Shown here in pieces: positions 22,568 through 34,835 of a stretch of 64,000 nucleotides of DNA. Under the pieces are notes generated by a model. The model saw nothing but the letters and a program-made list of their open reading frames with translations, ran no database searches and was not told the DNA's origin. Position numbers and translations under genes: made by a program. Each line of letters starts with the position of its first letter. The first letter of the stretch is position 1. Origin of the DNA: Onthophagus taurus (taxonomy: Eukaryota; Arthropoda; Insecta; Coleoptera; Scarabaeidae); assembly GCF_036711975.1 (NCBI RefSeq), contig NC_091975.1, positions 374,501-438,500 of the forward strand, read 5' to 3'.

Positions 22568-25500
22568 TTAATATGGATATTTAGTTAAATCGCATGTAAA
22601 CACGTTGCTGACCAAGCACCCGGTACGCTAAAACAATTAAAATTAATTTTATTTAAATTTAAAGATTAAAAAAAAATACACTTACAACTGGAGTAATACC
22701 AATTAAATAATCGGCATACGAACAAAACTGGTCCTTTAATGAAATAGCGATCGTTTGTAAAGTTCCCCTTTTTTCTTTAATATATTTTGCTAGTTTCAAA
22801 ACGTTAGCATTGTCCAGTGGCGCGTCAACTTCATCCAAAACGAAAAACGGCGCTGGTTGATAACTGTGAATAGCGAAAAGTAAAGCTAAAGCGGCTAAGG
22901 CTTTTTCACCACCTGATAAATTCAACATTGGTTGAAATCGTTTTCCTGGAGCGATACAATTATAATTAATCCCCTCTAAATAGGGTTCTTCGGGGTTTTC
23001 CATAATCAATAACGCTTGAGCCGATTGATCTTGGACCAAACTTTTATAAATATTATCGATCTCGTTAGAAACATGATCGAAACATCTCGTAAATTTCTGG
23101 TATCTTTGAAGTTTAATTTTTTCGAAAGCCCTTATGACTTGGCGATTCTGTTTTCGAAGTGATTCAAATTCTTCGTTGTTCGACTGCAATTTAGCTCGAG
23201 CGGCTTCCCACTTTTGCGTCGCCCTCAAATTTGGAGCTTGAATTTTACTTAAGCTGTCTTGCAAACTTTGAATTGCTTTATACAGTTTATCCGCTTCTTT
23301 TTTAATATCGTCTATTTCGTCTAAATCTTTTAAATGGTCCGAAAGTTGGCTATAATCCATTTGAATACTTGCTTCTCTTTCGTATTGAACAGCTGAAGTG
23401 CTTGTACCAGCACCAGAAGGGTTTGAGCTAGGCACGGGTTCGACGATATCCTCCAAATTTCCAACTAACACAGGAATAACAATGTCGTCTATTTTGCATT
23501 GCATCAAAATCGCGTGGCGATCGCTTTGTTTCGTTTCAATGTTCGCTTTTAAAGAGAGTACTTCTTTTTGTACCGCTTGAACATCTTTCGTGATAGCAGC
23601 CACTTCAAGGCGAGCTTTTCGTACTTCCTCTTCAATCCCAGCACATTCTTGTTTTTTTGATAATCTTTGTGCTTTTAAACGATCGACTCGACGCATATAT
23701 TTATCGATTTTTTCGCGTTGTGTCGCCTCTTCTTTCTTACACGATTCTATTTTTTTTTCTTCTTCGTTAACCGTTCGTTCCCAACGACTCACATTGTTTT
23801 GCGTATTGCGACTCTTCTCGAATTCTAAATTACTGGTGATTCGATTAATTTGTTTTTGGAATTCGAGATGTTTTTGTTGTCGCTCTGCTCGGGCGCGAAG
23901 TCCGCTATCTTCGTATTGACGGATATTTTTCACTCCGATTTCTTGACAGAACGCCGAAAATACAGCATCCTCGAGATTGTTCATTTTTAGTTCAACTTCT
24001 TTGATTTCTTGTTGGCGAACTTGCATCGGTTTCTCGATTTCTTCTATTTGAAGCTAAAAATTAAATTGATTTAAGAAAAAATATAAATAATTTTTAAACT
24101 AATACTTACAATGTATTGGGTGATTTCGTTTGAAAGGATTTCCAATTCGTTTTCGACTTTTTTTATTTGCTTATTGGTGCTCTCCATGTCCATTTTGGCA
24201 TATTTTAATCGCATCTCCAACACACGTATTTGAGAATCAACGGTGTTCAATTCAGATTCTTTTCTTGATTTTTTCTTTGAATCGCGTAATTCTTCTGTAA
24301 GTTTATCCTAAATACAGAATGTCAAAAAAGATTTTTATTTTATTAAAACACCAAAAATAAAGTAATAACCTGTCGCGCTTTTAGTTGAGACATATGTTTT
24401 TCATCCCATCGCTTTGCTCTGCGATCCAAATCCAAACTCCCACTAGAAATCATACCCGACGATTGATAAAAAGTCCCATCTAAAGCGATAGCCTAAAATA
24501 AATGTAAATGATCAATGTTGATTGTGTAATCCATTTTACCAGTATTATATTAAATGTAAACGAAGAAAAATATAAATTAAACTTTCGTGACATTATAAAT
24601 TAAAGTTTTGTTTAAAAATTTAACGATTCTCTCCGACATTTTCCTAAACACAATAGAAAATAAAATTTTACACAAAAACAACCTAATTAATTTAAAAATA
24701 ATTTAACACTTTGGCGAAGATATGTTGATGATGTAAACTAATATATGGTTTGGAATGATGATGGTTTAAATTTAGTAGATGATTTTCACAGTTACATTAA
24801 CAGTTTACATAACAAAGTAAACTTTTAAATTTTCTTGACCTTTACTTTAATTCATAATGGGCGCGGTCAGCGGACACAGCTGATGTAAAAAAGCAGCTTT
24901 TGTGATGAGTATGATGATAAGCAGCATGTTTCTGATCGCTGTACGGTATTTCTACACATCATGTTTTTGACATATTATGCATTAAATGTCTAAACTGTCT
25001 TGGTTGACAGTATTAGATTAGTTAAGTCCCGTATTATACGTGTTTGCTAAAAGTGGTCGATACAAATCGTAATAAACGTTTGGTAGTGGATTATTATATA
25101 TATTTATTTATATTTATCATTTATATTTATTATAGATTATTATTATATATTTATATCCTTGTTTTAACATTTCTCTTCGAATTTCTTCCCACAACTTTTT
25201 CTTTTTAATTTTGGGATTTCGGAACATGTCCTTCCTCTTTTCATATTCCGCTAAGAAAAGCATTGTTGCTGAATGTGTCCATATAAATGTATCTACAAGA
25301 TTTACACAAATCATATTTATATACATGAATATATAGTTATACTTGTATGTACAGGTGTCCAAATTTCGATGAGTTTGCAGGGTATCTCAGTTATTATGAA
25401 AGATAGAAAGTTGCGGCTTTCGCGAACCTGAGCTACTTTTTCATTTCAGCTACCAACCCAACCAAATTTTCATAGCCCTCTTCGCTTTTGATATACAGGG

Positions 25501-27143
25501 AGTGTTTGAAATTTACGATTTTCAGACACCTCCTGTATCTCGGCTATCCGCAAACTTAGTAAAAAAGTAAAAACGGATTCTAATAGATTTTTTCACGTAG
25601 AATCCAATGGTGCACGTAGAATTTTTCTAGTCGTTACGGTTTTTGAGTTATAAACACAACTCAAATACTGAATACTCAACTTCTAAAATACTTAACTCTT
25701 TATAACTCAAAAACCGTGATGACTAGAAAAATTCTACGTGCACCATTGGATTCTACGCGAAAAAATCTATTAGAACCCGTTTTTACGTTTCCGGATAGCC
25801 GAGATACAGGAGGTGTCTGAAAATCGTAAATTTTGAAACACTCCCTGTATATCAAAAACGAAGAGGGCTATGAAAATTTGGTTTGCGCCATTGTAAGTTT
25901 CACAAAAAAGTAGCTCAGGTTCGAGAAAGCCGCAACTTTCTATCTTTCATAATAACTGAGATACCCTGCAAACCCATCGAAATTTGGACACCCTGTACAG
26001 ACCTTCATATACTTCTACATCGAAGTGTTCGCCCCTTCCTTCTTCTTCTACAGTACTAGTATTTTTATCTTGGGTGTCAACAAGGTAATAGGTTAAATCA
26101 TCTAGAGTAAAATAAGAGAATTCAAATAAAACCTAAGATGCTGTTAAGATGTGGAAAACCTACGTTGGCTGTTGCATGTTACCGTTAAAATATACAATTT
26201 AGTTATTTCATACAATAGTAAAATACTTATTGTTATAAATAATTTAAATACGAACAAACTTACCATTACTTATTTCCTCAGCATCCATTTTGTTGTATGA
26301 ATGTCAAAGTTAGCCCACGGCTAGGTGGGATTATATTAACCTCACTTCACGACTTCACCCACTTTCATTTAAACGTCAAACCAAAGCGCTGTTAAAAACA
26401 GCCAGCGCTGAGTTTCAGCGGTATACCAGCGATACCGTTCAGGAATCTGATGTGGCTCAGCTACTCAGCTGCTGTGTCCGCTGACCGTGCCCAATGATAG
26501 TTCCATTGAATTTAAAACATATAGAAAACCCACACAAACTGACACCATCATCCCATTGATCATTGACATATGACGTAAGTCGAAACTTGTCAAGCCTTGT
26601 CAATTACGTTTACATTTAAAAAAACTAAAATGTTTTTGGTTCTAGGTCTAGTGTTAGTCCACTTGCCAAAGATTATGTATATACAAGATTCGCTTACAAA
26701 AATAAAGAAGGAATTACGAAAAAAATAATAAATGACAGGGAAACAAATGGTAACAATACGAATATGAAAGGACAATATCAATCAAAATTAGTTGGGATAA
26801 TGGTTGTTCAGGTTGTTCAGCAAGAGGAAATGACAAGATTAAAAACGTACCTATCAAGAAATCATACCCTGATTTCTTGATAGGTATAAAATAAAGGCGG
26901 AATTTTATTTACTATAACAATCCACTAGATGGCGCTGCCGTACACAATTTGCAATGTAATTATTTGTATATATATACCAGAAATCGACGTCAGTGTCATA
27001 TGTCATAATGTCAGACATAATGTTAACTTCACATTTCTTTGCCATAAAGAAGACATAACAAACTTTATTATAAATATGTTTGTAAAATTAATTTTGTTCA
27101 ACTTTTCTAAAAGGATGAATAACATATATAAAGGTAAAACTAG

Positions 27144-27188
<45 letters not shown>

Positions 27189-30100
27189 ATACAATGTATG
27201 TATGTTCGTTTTTTTTCTATAATACTTGTCAATGTACATTTTTTAGGGTTTCTGTTGGTATTATCTAAACCCTTATAAAATTTATGTTGTTTTCCTGATT
27301 TTTAGTAACATTTTCAGTAACTAAATAGTTGAGGTTAAAATATTATTAAATTTTTAGATAAATACGACTTTAACGAAGTACATGTTTGTTGTAAAAACGT
27401 GCTATAAAGTAATTAAATAAACAAAATAACTTTTCTAGGTAAATAAATGGCAAATAAACACCCCACAACATTTTTTATGCACCTTTTCTTTTTGAATAAC
27501 GAAAGCTCAAACGTCACTGTGACATATTTATATCAAAACATGATAAAACAAAACACCCTGTTAATTTTGCCAACATTACAACAATTTGGCAGGTATTATA
27601 GAAAAAAAATGAACTATATATCAATATACCGAACACATTCAAATTTCGCGGTTTATTAAAATTACTTCTATTACAATCCCCTTGGCGGTGCTGCATTCAA
27701 TTTGGTCGGTAAAATAGTGCGGAGTAATGCTTCTATAATAATATAAATATTTTCTATAACAAACTGACACCATCATCCCATTGACATATGACGTAAGTCG
27801 AAACTTGTCAAGCCTTGTCGTTTACATTTAAAACTAAAATGTTTTTGGTTCTAGGTCTAGTGTTAGTCTACTTGCCGAAGGTTATGTAGAAGATTCGCTT
27901 ATAAATAAAGAAGGAATTGTGAAAAAAATAATAATTATAATTGCCAAAGAAAACTTCAAGGTATAATTAATGTTTGTAAACAAAACTAACCTTACCTCAC
28001 ATTCCTTCACGCTATAATTGACATTACAAAAGAAAACTTCACGCTATAATTGCCATTACTAATTGCCAAAGAAAACTTCATGGTATAATTAATGTTTGTA
28101 AACAAAACTAACCTTACCGAACATTCCTTCACGCTATAATTGACATTACAAAAGAAAACTTCACGCTATAATTGCCATTACTAATTGCCAAAAAATACTT
28201 CATGGTATAATTAATGTTTGTAAACAAAACTAACCTTACCGAACATTCCTTCACGCTATAATTGACATTACAAAAGAAAACTTCACGCTATAATTGCCAT
28301 TACTAATTGCCAAAGAATACTTCATGGTTTAATTAATGTTTGTAAACAAAACTAACCTTACCTAACATTCCTTCACGCTATAATTGACATTACAAAAGAA
28401 AACTTCACGCTATAATTGCCATTACTAATTGCCAAAAAAAGTTCATGGTATAATTAATGTTTGTAAACAAAACTAACCTTACCTAACATTCAGCGTCTGA
28501 AGACACAGGGCTAAACCCGAAACTTAAAAATATACAACTTAGCGCTGAATAACAATTAAAACTAGAACTAACACTTGCACTAGAACTATACTCTGTTTTT
28601 AAACCAGGAGGAGTAAACGCGAAAGTCAGATTTACACTGGAAAATATCACTAGATATTTTGGCGGTAAATTTAAATTAATAATTATTATTTATTTATTTA
28701 CACTATACATACAAATTAACATTGAAGTTATGAGTGTATTTATTTCAAAATATAATAAAAAAGGGTTTAAGAACACAAAATATACAATAATGACACGAAA
28801 CTGTCGAATTATCAATAACCTAACCTTCAAATTCAAAATTGCCTGTATGTGAACCTTCCTCGCATTCAACCAATCACGTGCAAGGTGGTCAATCTGGTGA
28901 CAAATTTAAAATACTCCTCCTAGTTTAAAAACAGAGTATAGTTGGGATAATGGTTGTTCAGCAAGAGGAAATGACAAGATTAAATACAAGTTTAAACAAT
29001 CCTATATTGCACCATTAATTATCAAAACTTGAAATAAAACGGGTTGGTTCATTGGAAAGAGAACACTCTTATTAACACTTTGGGGATTTTCATACTCATT
29101 GCTATGAACGTTGCAACTCTCTTATCCAAGTTAGAAACTGACAAATATACAGTGTGTCCAAGGATAAATGAGATTACAAGAGGTGTAATTACTTAAAAAT
29201 GTTTGAAATTTATTTTAAGGCTAAGGAATTAAGCCCTGCAAAACCCTGAGGCGGTAAAGTAATCTTTTTGTTTATGATACGGAAAAATTTGATTAAGAAA
29301 AGTTGTTCAAAATGAGAAATTATGGTTCTATAGAAAATTTCAGAAGGATTTTAGTTTAAATAACATAAATATTGTCATTTTTTTTCTTTTTCTCCACTCT
29401 GATCTAATCTAAAATACGGTGGTTTAATCAATGTAGGTAGATCTTCTTCTGAACAACTTTTCTTAATGACATTTTGCCATATCATGAACAAAACTGTAAC
29501 ATCTATCCTGGGACACACTGTATAATAAATATATTTTTGTTTGTATATTGTATCTTAATTCACTTACATTATTAAAGCCGCCTTGAGATTCGTACGCAAC
29601 TTTGTTCGCATCTTCCATAGTTTCACAAACCACAACATTATTTGTAACGAAAAGAACTGCTTCCGAAATAGCTTGAGGCTCAAACAAGACAACATCATGC
29701 AGCAATTTCACCCCCTTTGGTTCAGTGATATGTCTTAATCGTTCCTTTATTTTTACATGTTGCAAATAAGATAATGGTAGGAACGTTTCCGGTTCCAACA
29801 TTTGCTCTTTTAAGTATTTAATGCATTGATGGGCTGTGTGTTCGGTATCGACAACGATAGCCTCCATATATTTCCCAAAAACTTTAGTAACAGCCACATT
29901 GTAGCGTTTATGAGCTGGTTGACACATATTAATCATCCGATCGTACTTAAACAAAAAAATTAATTATAAAAAGATATAAACAAATAACAATGATACTCAC
30001 CACACCGGGATAACTACTTTTTAATTTCTCAACAATTTGTTGCTGGTTTTTCCTTCTTGAATATTCGTGTTGCTCAACGCTAAGCTCGCCTAATTGTTCG

Positions 30101-31724
30101 ACGACATCTTCCAACTGTCTTTCTATTTCTTGAACGCGGTTTTTAGAAGATCCCACTTCTGATTGTAAACCTTCACGTAATTTCTTCTGATCCAACAAAG
30201 CTTGCTCGATAGTTTGAATATATTCCGTTAATTTCTCAATTTTCTTCTGCATTTCTTTTTGGTCATGATCTTTTTGCCGGTGTTTATTTTCCGTTTCTGT
30301 TCTTAATCTGGTCACGTTATCCAAACGATCTTGATCGGCTTTTTGTTCTCGATTAATAGAATCCAATTCGTGCATGTGCCCAGCCGATTGTATCGCGGCT
30401 TCATCTTTCAAACGGTGATATTCAACAACTTGGTCATCTTCCAAGTGAACGTCGCGTCCTTGGCGCTGAGTTTCGCCGGCAATCGTCATTTCGTATTCTT
30501 CTTTAGCCTTTTCGACTTGTGCCAATTCATTGTTGAGCTTTTTTATATCGTTCATGTGAGCTTCGTGAGCTTTTCGCGCTTGTTCTAACGTCTTTATGGC
30601 CCCGTCGTGTTTCTGCTGCCTGTTAGAGAGGCGTTCTTTTGCTTTGATAAATTCAGGTTCGTTTTCGAAGATTTCCACCTCAACCTTTCGAATATCCTGT
30701 TCAAGTTCGGCTAATTCTCGATTGATTCTACCTCGATCTCTGAATTTATCTCTGAGAACCGCTTCAGAGTTTTCTTTTCTTTGTTCGATTTTTTCAACTT
30801 CACGCTGTTTTTCTTTTAGATCGTTCTTGAGCTTTTTCACTTCTTGCTCGTTATGGAAAAGATGGAATAATTGATGCTCAACTAACTTATCGTTAAGTTC
30901 AGCTTTTAATTGAGCGTATTTATCGGCTTCCTTTTCTTCAAGGCTAGCCTCTTTACGTTCCGCATAGATTTTTTTCTTGTTTTGCAGAGTCAAATTGATT
31001 TTTTCTTGTGCCTCTTGCAATTGACTTTTTAATTTGTTGTAATCTTCCCTTAAAGCCCCCGAACCACTTACTTCCTCAAAAATCAACGTCATTTCTTCGG
31101 GATTTTGCATTGCAATCAACTCCACGGCTCCTTGGAAGACCAAAAAGTTTTTCGCTTTCACGTTAATTCGCAACTTTTCTAATTCAACCTTATATTCATT
31201 ATTTGACACCAACTTTTAATAAAAAATAAATTAGATTTTTAAAAAACTAAAGAAAGTATTTATTTACCGAGCCGTTTAATCTGTACTCGGATGCGCTTCC
31301 TTGAACCGATCGTTGAAATGCAATCTCTTCTCCTTCCTCGTTTAAAATAAAAACAGCGGTAACGGAACAACTAAAACACAAGTACCTATTTAATACTAGG
31401 TACTAATAATTATAATAAAGTAAAAAGTACCTTCTTGAAACAGGTTTACCGACAGCGGCTCCATGAATAAGGTCGCTTAACCTCTTAACACGAAGACTGC
31501 CGGTTTTTTCACCCATTACGAATGAAATGGCATCCATAAAATTAGATTTACCTAAATAATTTTCAATTCATTTAATTAACAGTTATTTATCAGTAAACTA
31601 TCAACTAACCTGAACCGTTGGGGCCAACGACGACGTTAAACGGTTCTAATGGCCCAATAGTCATATTTCCTCTGAAAGTCTTAAAATTTTCAACGATAAC
31701 ATGCTTTAACCGAGGGCCCGTCAT
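22568..31724 (-). CDS. SMC1: Structural maintenance of chromosomes 1 (cohesin SMC1)
   Basis: Nine exons on the minus strand: 31610-31724, 31431-31551, 31268-31370, 30001-31212, 29568-29945, 24370-24492, 24110-24307, 22686-24053 and 22568-22627. All join in frame to 1225 residues, the normal SMC1 length. Walker A GPNGSGKS (34-41) is split by intron 1. Two long coiled coils flank a hinge (exon 5, [19 protein letters not shown]). The ABC signature [15 protein letters not shown] (about 1126) and Walker [14 protein letters not shown] (about 1153) follow. The signature, [12 protein letters not shown] and the C-terminal DLTKYP identify SMC1 rather than SMC3. With SMC3 and a kleisin it forms the nuclear cohesin ring. 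The D-loop reads APLDN where AALDN is usual. Intron 5 (24493-29567) is 5 kb and filled with transposons. Confidence 0.97.
25117..26288 (-). pseudogene. Relic Myb/SANT-like gene of the Harbinger element
   Basis: The minus strand can be spliced: exon 26264-26288 (MDAEEISN), exon 26003-26101 (acidic, [20 protein letters not shown]) and exon from 25292 leftwards. The last gives [20 protein letters not shown] and [17 protein letters not shown], the trihelix Myb/SANT DNA-binding domain that accompanies Harbinger transposases. The intron before the last exon took a foldback insertion (25352-25995). After GYKY the sequence degenerates into AT repeats, so the C-terminus and the transposase gene are lost. 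Confidence 0.65.
25352..25995. mobile_element. Foldback element inside the Harbinger relic
   Basis: TA-flanked (25350-25351, 25996-25997). The ends ACAGG/GTGTCCAAATTTCGATG pair with the opposite end, and the arms of about 300 bp are near-perfect inverted copies. No coding potential. Confidence 0.85.
26534..26880. repeat. Intron repeat, copy 1
   Basis: Shares AAACTGACACCATCATCCCA through AATAAAGAAGGAATT with 27760-27935, and a second block (TAGTTGGGATAATGGTTGTT) with 28936-28985. It ends in a short hairpin around ATCAAGAAATC (26853-26885). Contains a CTAG-family fragment. Confidence 0.65.
27145..27184. repeat. (TA)n microsatellite
   Basis: About 40 bp of uninterrupted AT dinucleotides in SMC1 intron 5. 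Confidence 0.95.
27485..27595. repeat. Dispersed ~110-bp repeat, copy 1
   Basis: From TTTCTTTTTGAATAACGAAA to TTACAACAATTT. It is close to identical to 37475-37585, 10 kb away beyond the CCDC181-like gene. Confidence 0.75.
27760..27935. repeat. Intron repeat, copy 2
   Basis: Second copy of the block at 26534, with small deletions. It also carries the CTAGGTCTAGTGTTAG word. Confidence 0.65.
27939..28492. repeat. Tandem array, ~119-bp unit, 4.6 copies
   Basis: Units begin ATTGCCAAAGAAAACTTCA near 27939, 28062, 28181, 28300 and 28420. Each includes GTTTGTAAACAAAAC (a palindromic core) and two TTCACGCTATAATTG words. Copies differ by a few bases only. Confidence 0.9.
28493..29149. repeat. Mixed repeat debris in SMC1 intron 5
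   Basis: Contains a CTAG-family fragment (28500-28590), an inverted pair ACTCTGTTTTTAAACCAGGAG (28590-28610) and CTCCTAGTTTAAAAACAGAG (28917-28936) that bounds a roughly 350-bp element, and the TAGTTGGGATAATGG block. Confidence 0.55.
29150..29520. mobile_element. MITE, TA target
   Basis: The ends CAGTGTGTCC(A)AGGATA and TATCCTGGGACACACTG are inverted and TA-flanked (29148-29149, 29521-29522). 371 bp, no frame. It abuts SMC1 exon 5 by only 47 bp. Terminal similarity to the element at 61217. Confidence 0.8.
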
Positions 31725-32221
31725 GATTATCCACCAAATTTCAACTTATACTTAAATTTCAAACTTAAGTTTACCATTAAACGGACCATAAACGAATTCT
31801 AGTCTGAAGTCTGCTCTGAAGTTGGCGTTAATACCAATTTGGAGGGATATTCTATTATATTCTTTTCCTTAAAAACTATTTTAATATTAATACAACATTA
31901 TATTAACTCGCATTAATAGCAATTAGTTTATAATACATTAAAATTATACTTAAACAATCTTGTTTTTTAATCTTTATTTATTGTAATGTTGGTATCAACA
32001 TTTTTAGGTTAGGATATGTTTTAACTTGAAAATCAAAATCATTTTATTTATAATTATTAAATATTCAATTGATACGACTTAATTTATAACATTTTCAATG
32101 CTCTTTTTTTGGCACAAAAAATTTAATCCGATAATAACAATTATTTTAAACATACCTTTTCGAAATATTTAATAAAACGCACTTCTTACCCTTTAAAATC
32201 ACAAAAAAAGCCGATCTTATG
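31725..32221. other. SMC1 upstream region
   Basis: AT-rich, with no gene. It should contain the SMC1 5' UTR and promoter; no TATA box placed. Confidence 0.4.
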
Positions 32222-34626
32222 ATTGCTTAACAATTAAAATTAAACAATATTAATAATACGTAGCGCTAAATATAACGAACAAGCTCAAACAAGCTTAACG
32301 GCTTTTTTTTTTAAAGTTAAAGTAATTTTAGCGCCATCTAGCGGCGAATAGATGGAACTAATAGAGAAATTACAGTGACCTACAATTCTAGTTGTAAATG
32401 GTTTGATTTTATTAACATTATGTTATTTTTGTAATAAAATCGTGAGATTAAAGGTACTATCATGAGAGGTATAAAACCAATGCTAATGAAGGGCAACATC
32501 GCTGAAAATTGGAAAACGTCGTTCCAAAAATTATTTAATTGCAACGGAATTAAACAAGAACAAAGACAAAATCAAATGCGCACAAGAGAAGAAGCTATTC
32601 TAATATTATGATTGCTTAATAATTAAACAATATTAATAATACGTAGCGCTAAATATAACGAATACTAACAAGCTCAAACAAGCTTAACGGCTTTTTTTTT
32701 TTTAGTTAAAGTAATTTCTTAGCGCCATCTAGCGGCGAATAGATAGAACTAATAGAGAAATTACAGTGACCTACAATTCTAATTGCAAATGCTTTGATTT
32801 TATTAACATTAATTATTATGTTATTTTTGTAATAAAATCGTGAGATTAAAGGTAATATCATGAGAGGTATAAAACCAATGCTAATGAAGGGCAACATCGC
32901 TGAAAATTGGAAAACGTCGTTCCAAAAATTATTTAATTGCAACGGAATTAAACAAGAACAAAGACAAAATCAAATGCGCGCAAGAGAAGAAGCTATTCCA
33001 ATATTATGATTGCTTAATAATTAAACAATATTAATAATACGTAGCGCTAAATATAACGAATACTAACAAGCTTAACGGCTTTTTTTTAAAAGTTAAAGTA
33101 ATTTCTTAGCGCCATCTAGCGGCGAATAGATGGAACTAATAGAGAAATTACAGTGACCTACAATTCTAGTTGCAAATGCTTTGATTTTATTAACATTAAT
33201 TATTATGTTATTTTTGTAATAAAATCGTGAGATTAAAGGTAATATCATGAGAGGTATAAAAACAATGCTAATGAAGGGCAACATCGCTGAAAATTGGAAA
33301 ACGTCGTTCCAAAAATTATTTAATTGCAACGGAATTAAACAAGAACAAAGACAAAATCAAATGCGCGCAAGAGAAGAAGCTATTCCAATATTATGATTGC
33401 TTAATAATTAAACAATATTAATAATACGTAGCGCTAAATATAACGAATACTAACAAGCTTAACGGCTTTTTTTTAAAAGTTAAAGTAATTTCTTAGCGCC
33501 ATCTAGCGGCGAATAGATGGAACTAATAGAGAAATTACAGTGACCTACAATTCTAGTTGTAAATGCTTTGATTTTATTAACATTATGTTATTTTTGTAAT
33601 AAAATCGTGAGATTAAAGGTAATATCATGAAAGGTATAAAACCAATGCTAATGAAGGGCAACATCGCTGAAAATTGAAAAACGTCGTTCCAAAAATTATT
33701 TAATTGCAACGGAATTAAACAAGAACAAAGACAAAATCAAACGCGCACAAGAGAAGCTATTCCAATATTATGATTGCTTAATAATTAAACAATATTAATA
33801 ATACGTAGCGCTAAATATAACGAATACTAACAAGCTTGAACAAGCTCTTATAGGTCGGTTAGAAAATGCGTAACGGCTTTTTTTTTTAGTTAAAGTAATT
33901 TCTTAGCGCCATCTAGCGGCGAATAGGTGGAACTAATAGAGAAATTACAGTGACCTACAATTCTAGTTGTTAATGCTTTGATTTTATTAACATTATGTTA
34001 TTTTTGTAATAAAATCGTGAGATTAAAGGTAATGTCATGAGAGGTATAAAACCAATGCTAACGAAGGGCAACATCGCTGAAAATTGGAAAACGTCGTTCC
34101 AAAAATTATTTAATTGCAACGGAATTAAACAAGAACAAAGACAAAATCAAATGCGCAGAAGAGAAGAAGCTATTCCAATATTATGATTGCTTAATAATTA
34201 AACAATATTAATAATACGTAGCGCTAAATATAACGAATACTAACAAGCTTAACGGCTTTTTTTTAGTTAAAGTAATTTCTTAGCGCCATCTAGCGGCGAA
34301 TAAATGGAACTAATAGAGAAATTACAGTAACCTACAATTCTAGTTGTAAATACTTTGATTTTATTAACATTAATTATTGTTATTTTTGTAATAAAATCGT
34401 GAGATTAAAGGTAATATCATGAGAGGTATAAAACCAATGCTAATGAAGGGCAACATCGCTGAAAATTGGAAAACGTCGTTCCAAAAATTATTTAATTGCA
34501 ACGGAATTAAACAAGAACAAAGACAAAATCAAATGCGTACAAGAGAAGAAGCTATTCCAATATTATGATTGCTTAATAATTAAACAATATTAATAATACG
34601 TAGCGCTAAATATAACGAATACTAAC
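32222..34626. repeat. Tandem array, ~390-bp unit, about six copies, gag-like peptide per unit
   Basis: Units recur at about 32222, 32607, 33005, 33391, 33768, 34183 and 34564. Each has a GCTAAATATAACGAA segment, AGCGCCATCTAGCGGCG, then an ATG frame of about 49 codons (first at 32462) reading MRGIKPMLMKGNIAENWK and so on to a stop. GNIAENWK resembles the N-terminal motif of Gypsy-type Gag proteins. At least one unit (33660) has a stop in it. The array lies between the SMC1 5' end and the Prx4 3' end. Confidence 0.9.
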
Positions 34627-34835
34627 TTATAGGGTGTAGTAATAATGACGTATAGGCAACAAACGATACATAACGGTCGATTAGAAAAGATGGCGGTCAA
34701 CTCGAACATAACCTTAACTGTCAAATTTCAGAGAAAATTTATTTAATTCATATAAACCATGAAAAGATACATTTTAAATTAATTAAAAAGAAATTTGTTG
34801 TGATGCATTCGAAATCATTTCAAATATAGGATATA

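Larger units (their letters stand above)
24859..26492 (-). mobile_element. PIF/Harbinger deletion derivative
   Basis: Ends GGGCGCGGTCAGCGGACACA and its inverse (CCGCTGACCGTGCCC), flanked by a 3-bp duplication AAT (24856-24858, 26493-26495). Harbinger-type ends and 3-bp targets, plus a relic Myb/SANT gene inside, support the class. It lies in SMC1 intron 5 and is itself interrupted by a foldback element. Confidence 0.7.

Noticed and set aside
27939-28492. CRISPR-like spaced repeats
   Set aside because: Units are contiguous ~119-bp tandem copies without unique spacers, in an insect intron.
30331-30874. Plus-strand open frames of 85 and 92 codons
   Set aside because: Shadows of the SMC1 coiled-coil exon 4 on the other strand.
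22659-31724. SMC3 as the identity of the minus-strand SMC gene
   Set aside because: The D-loop context, [12 protein letters not shown] and the C-terminal DLTKYP match SMC1, not SMC3.
32706-33329. Two near-identical 78-codon minus-strand frames
   Set aside because: Both are the antisense of the ~390-bp tandem unit, with no protein features beyond composition.
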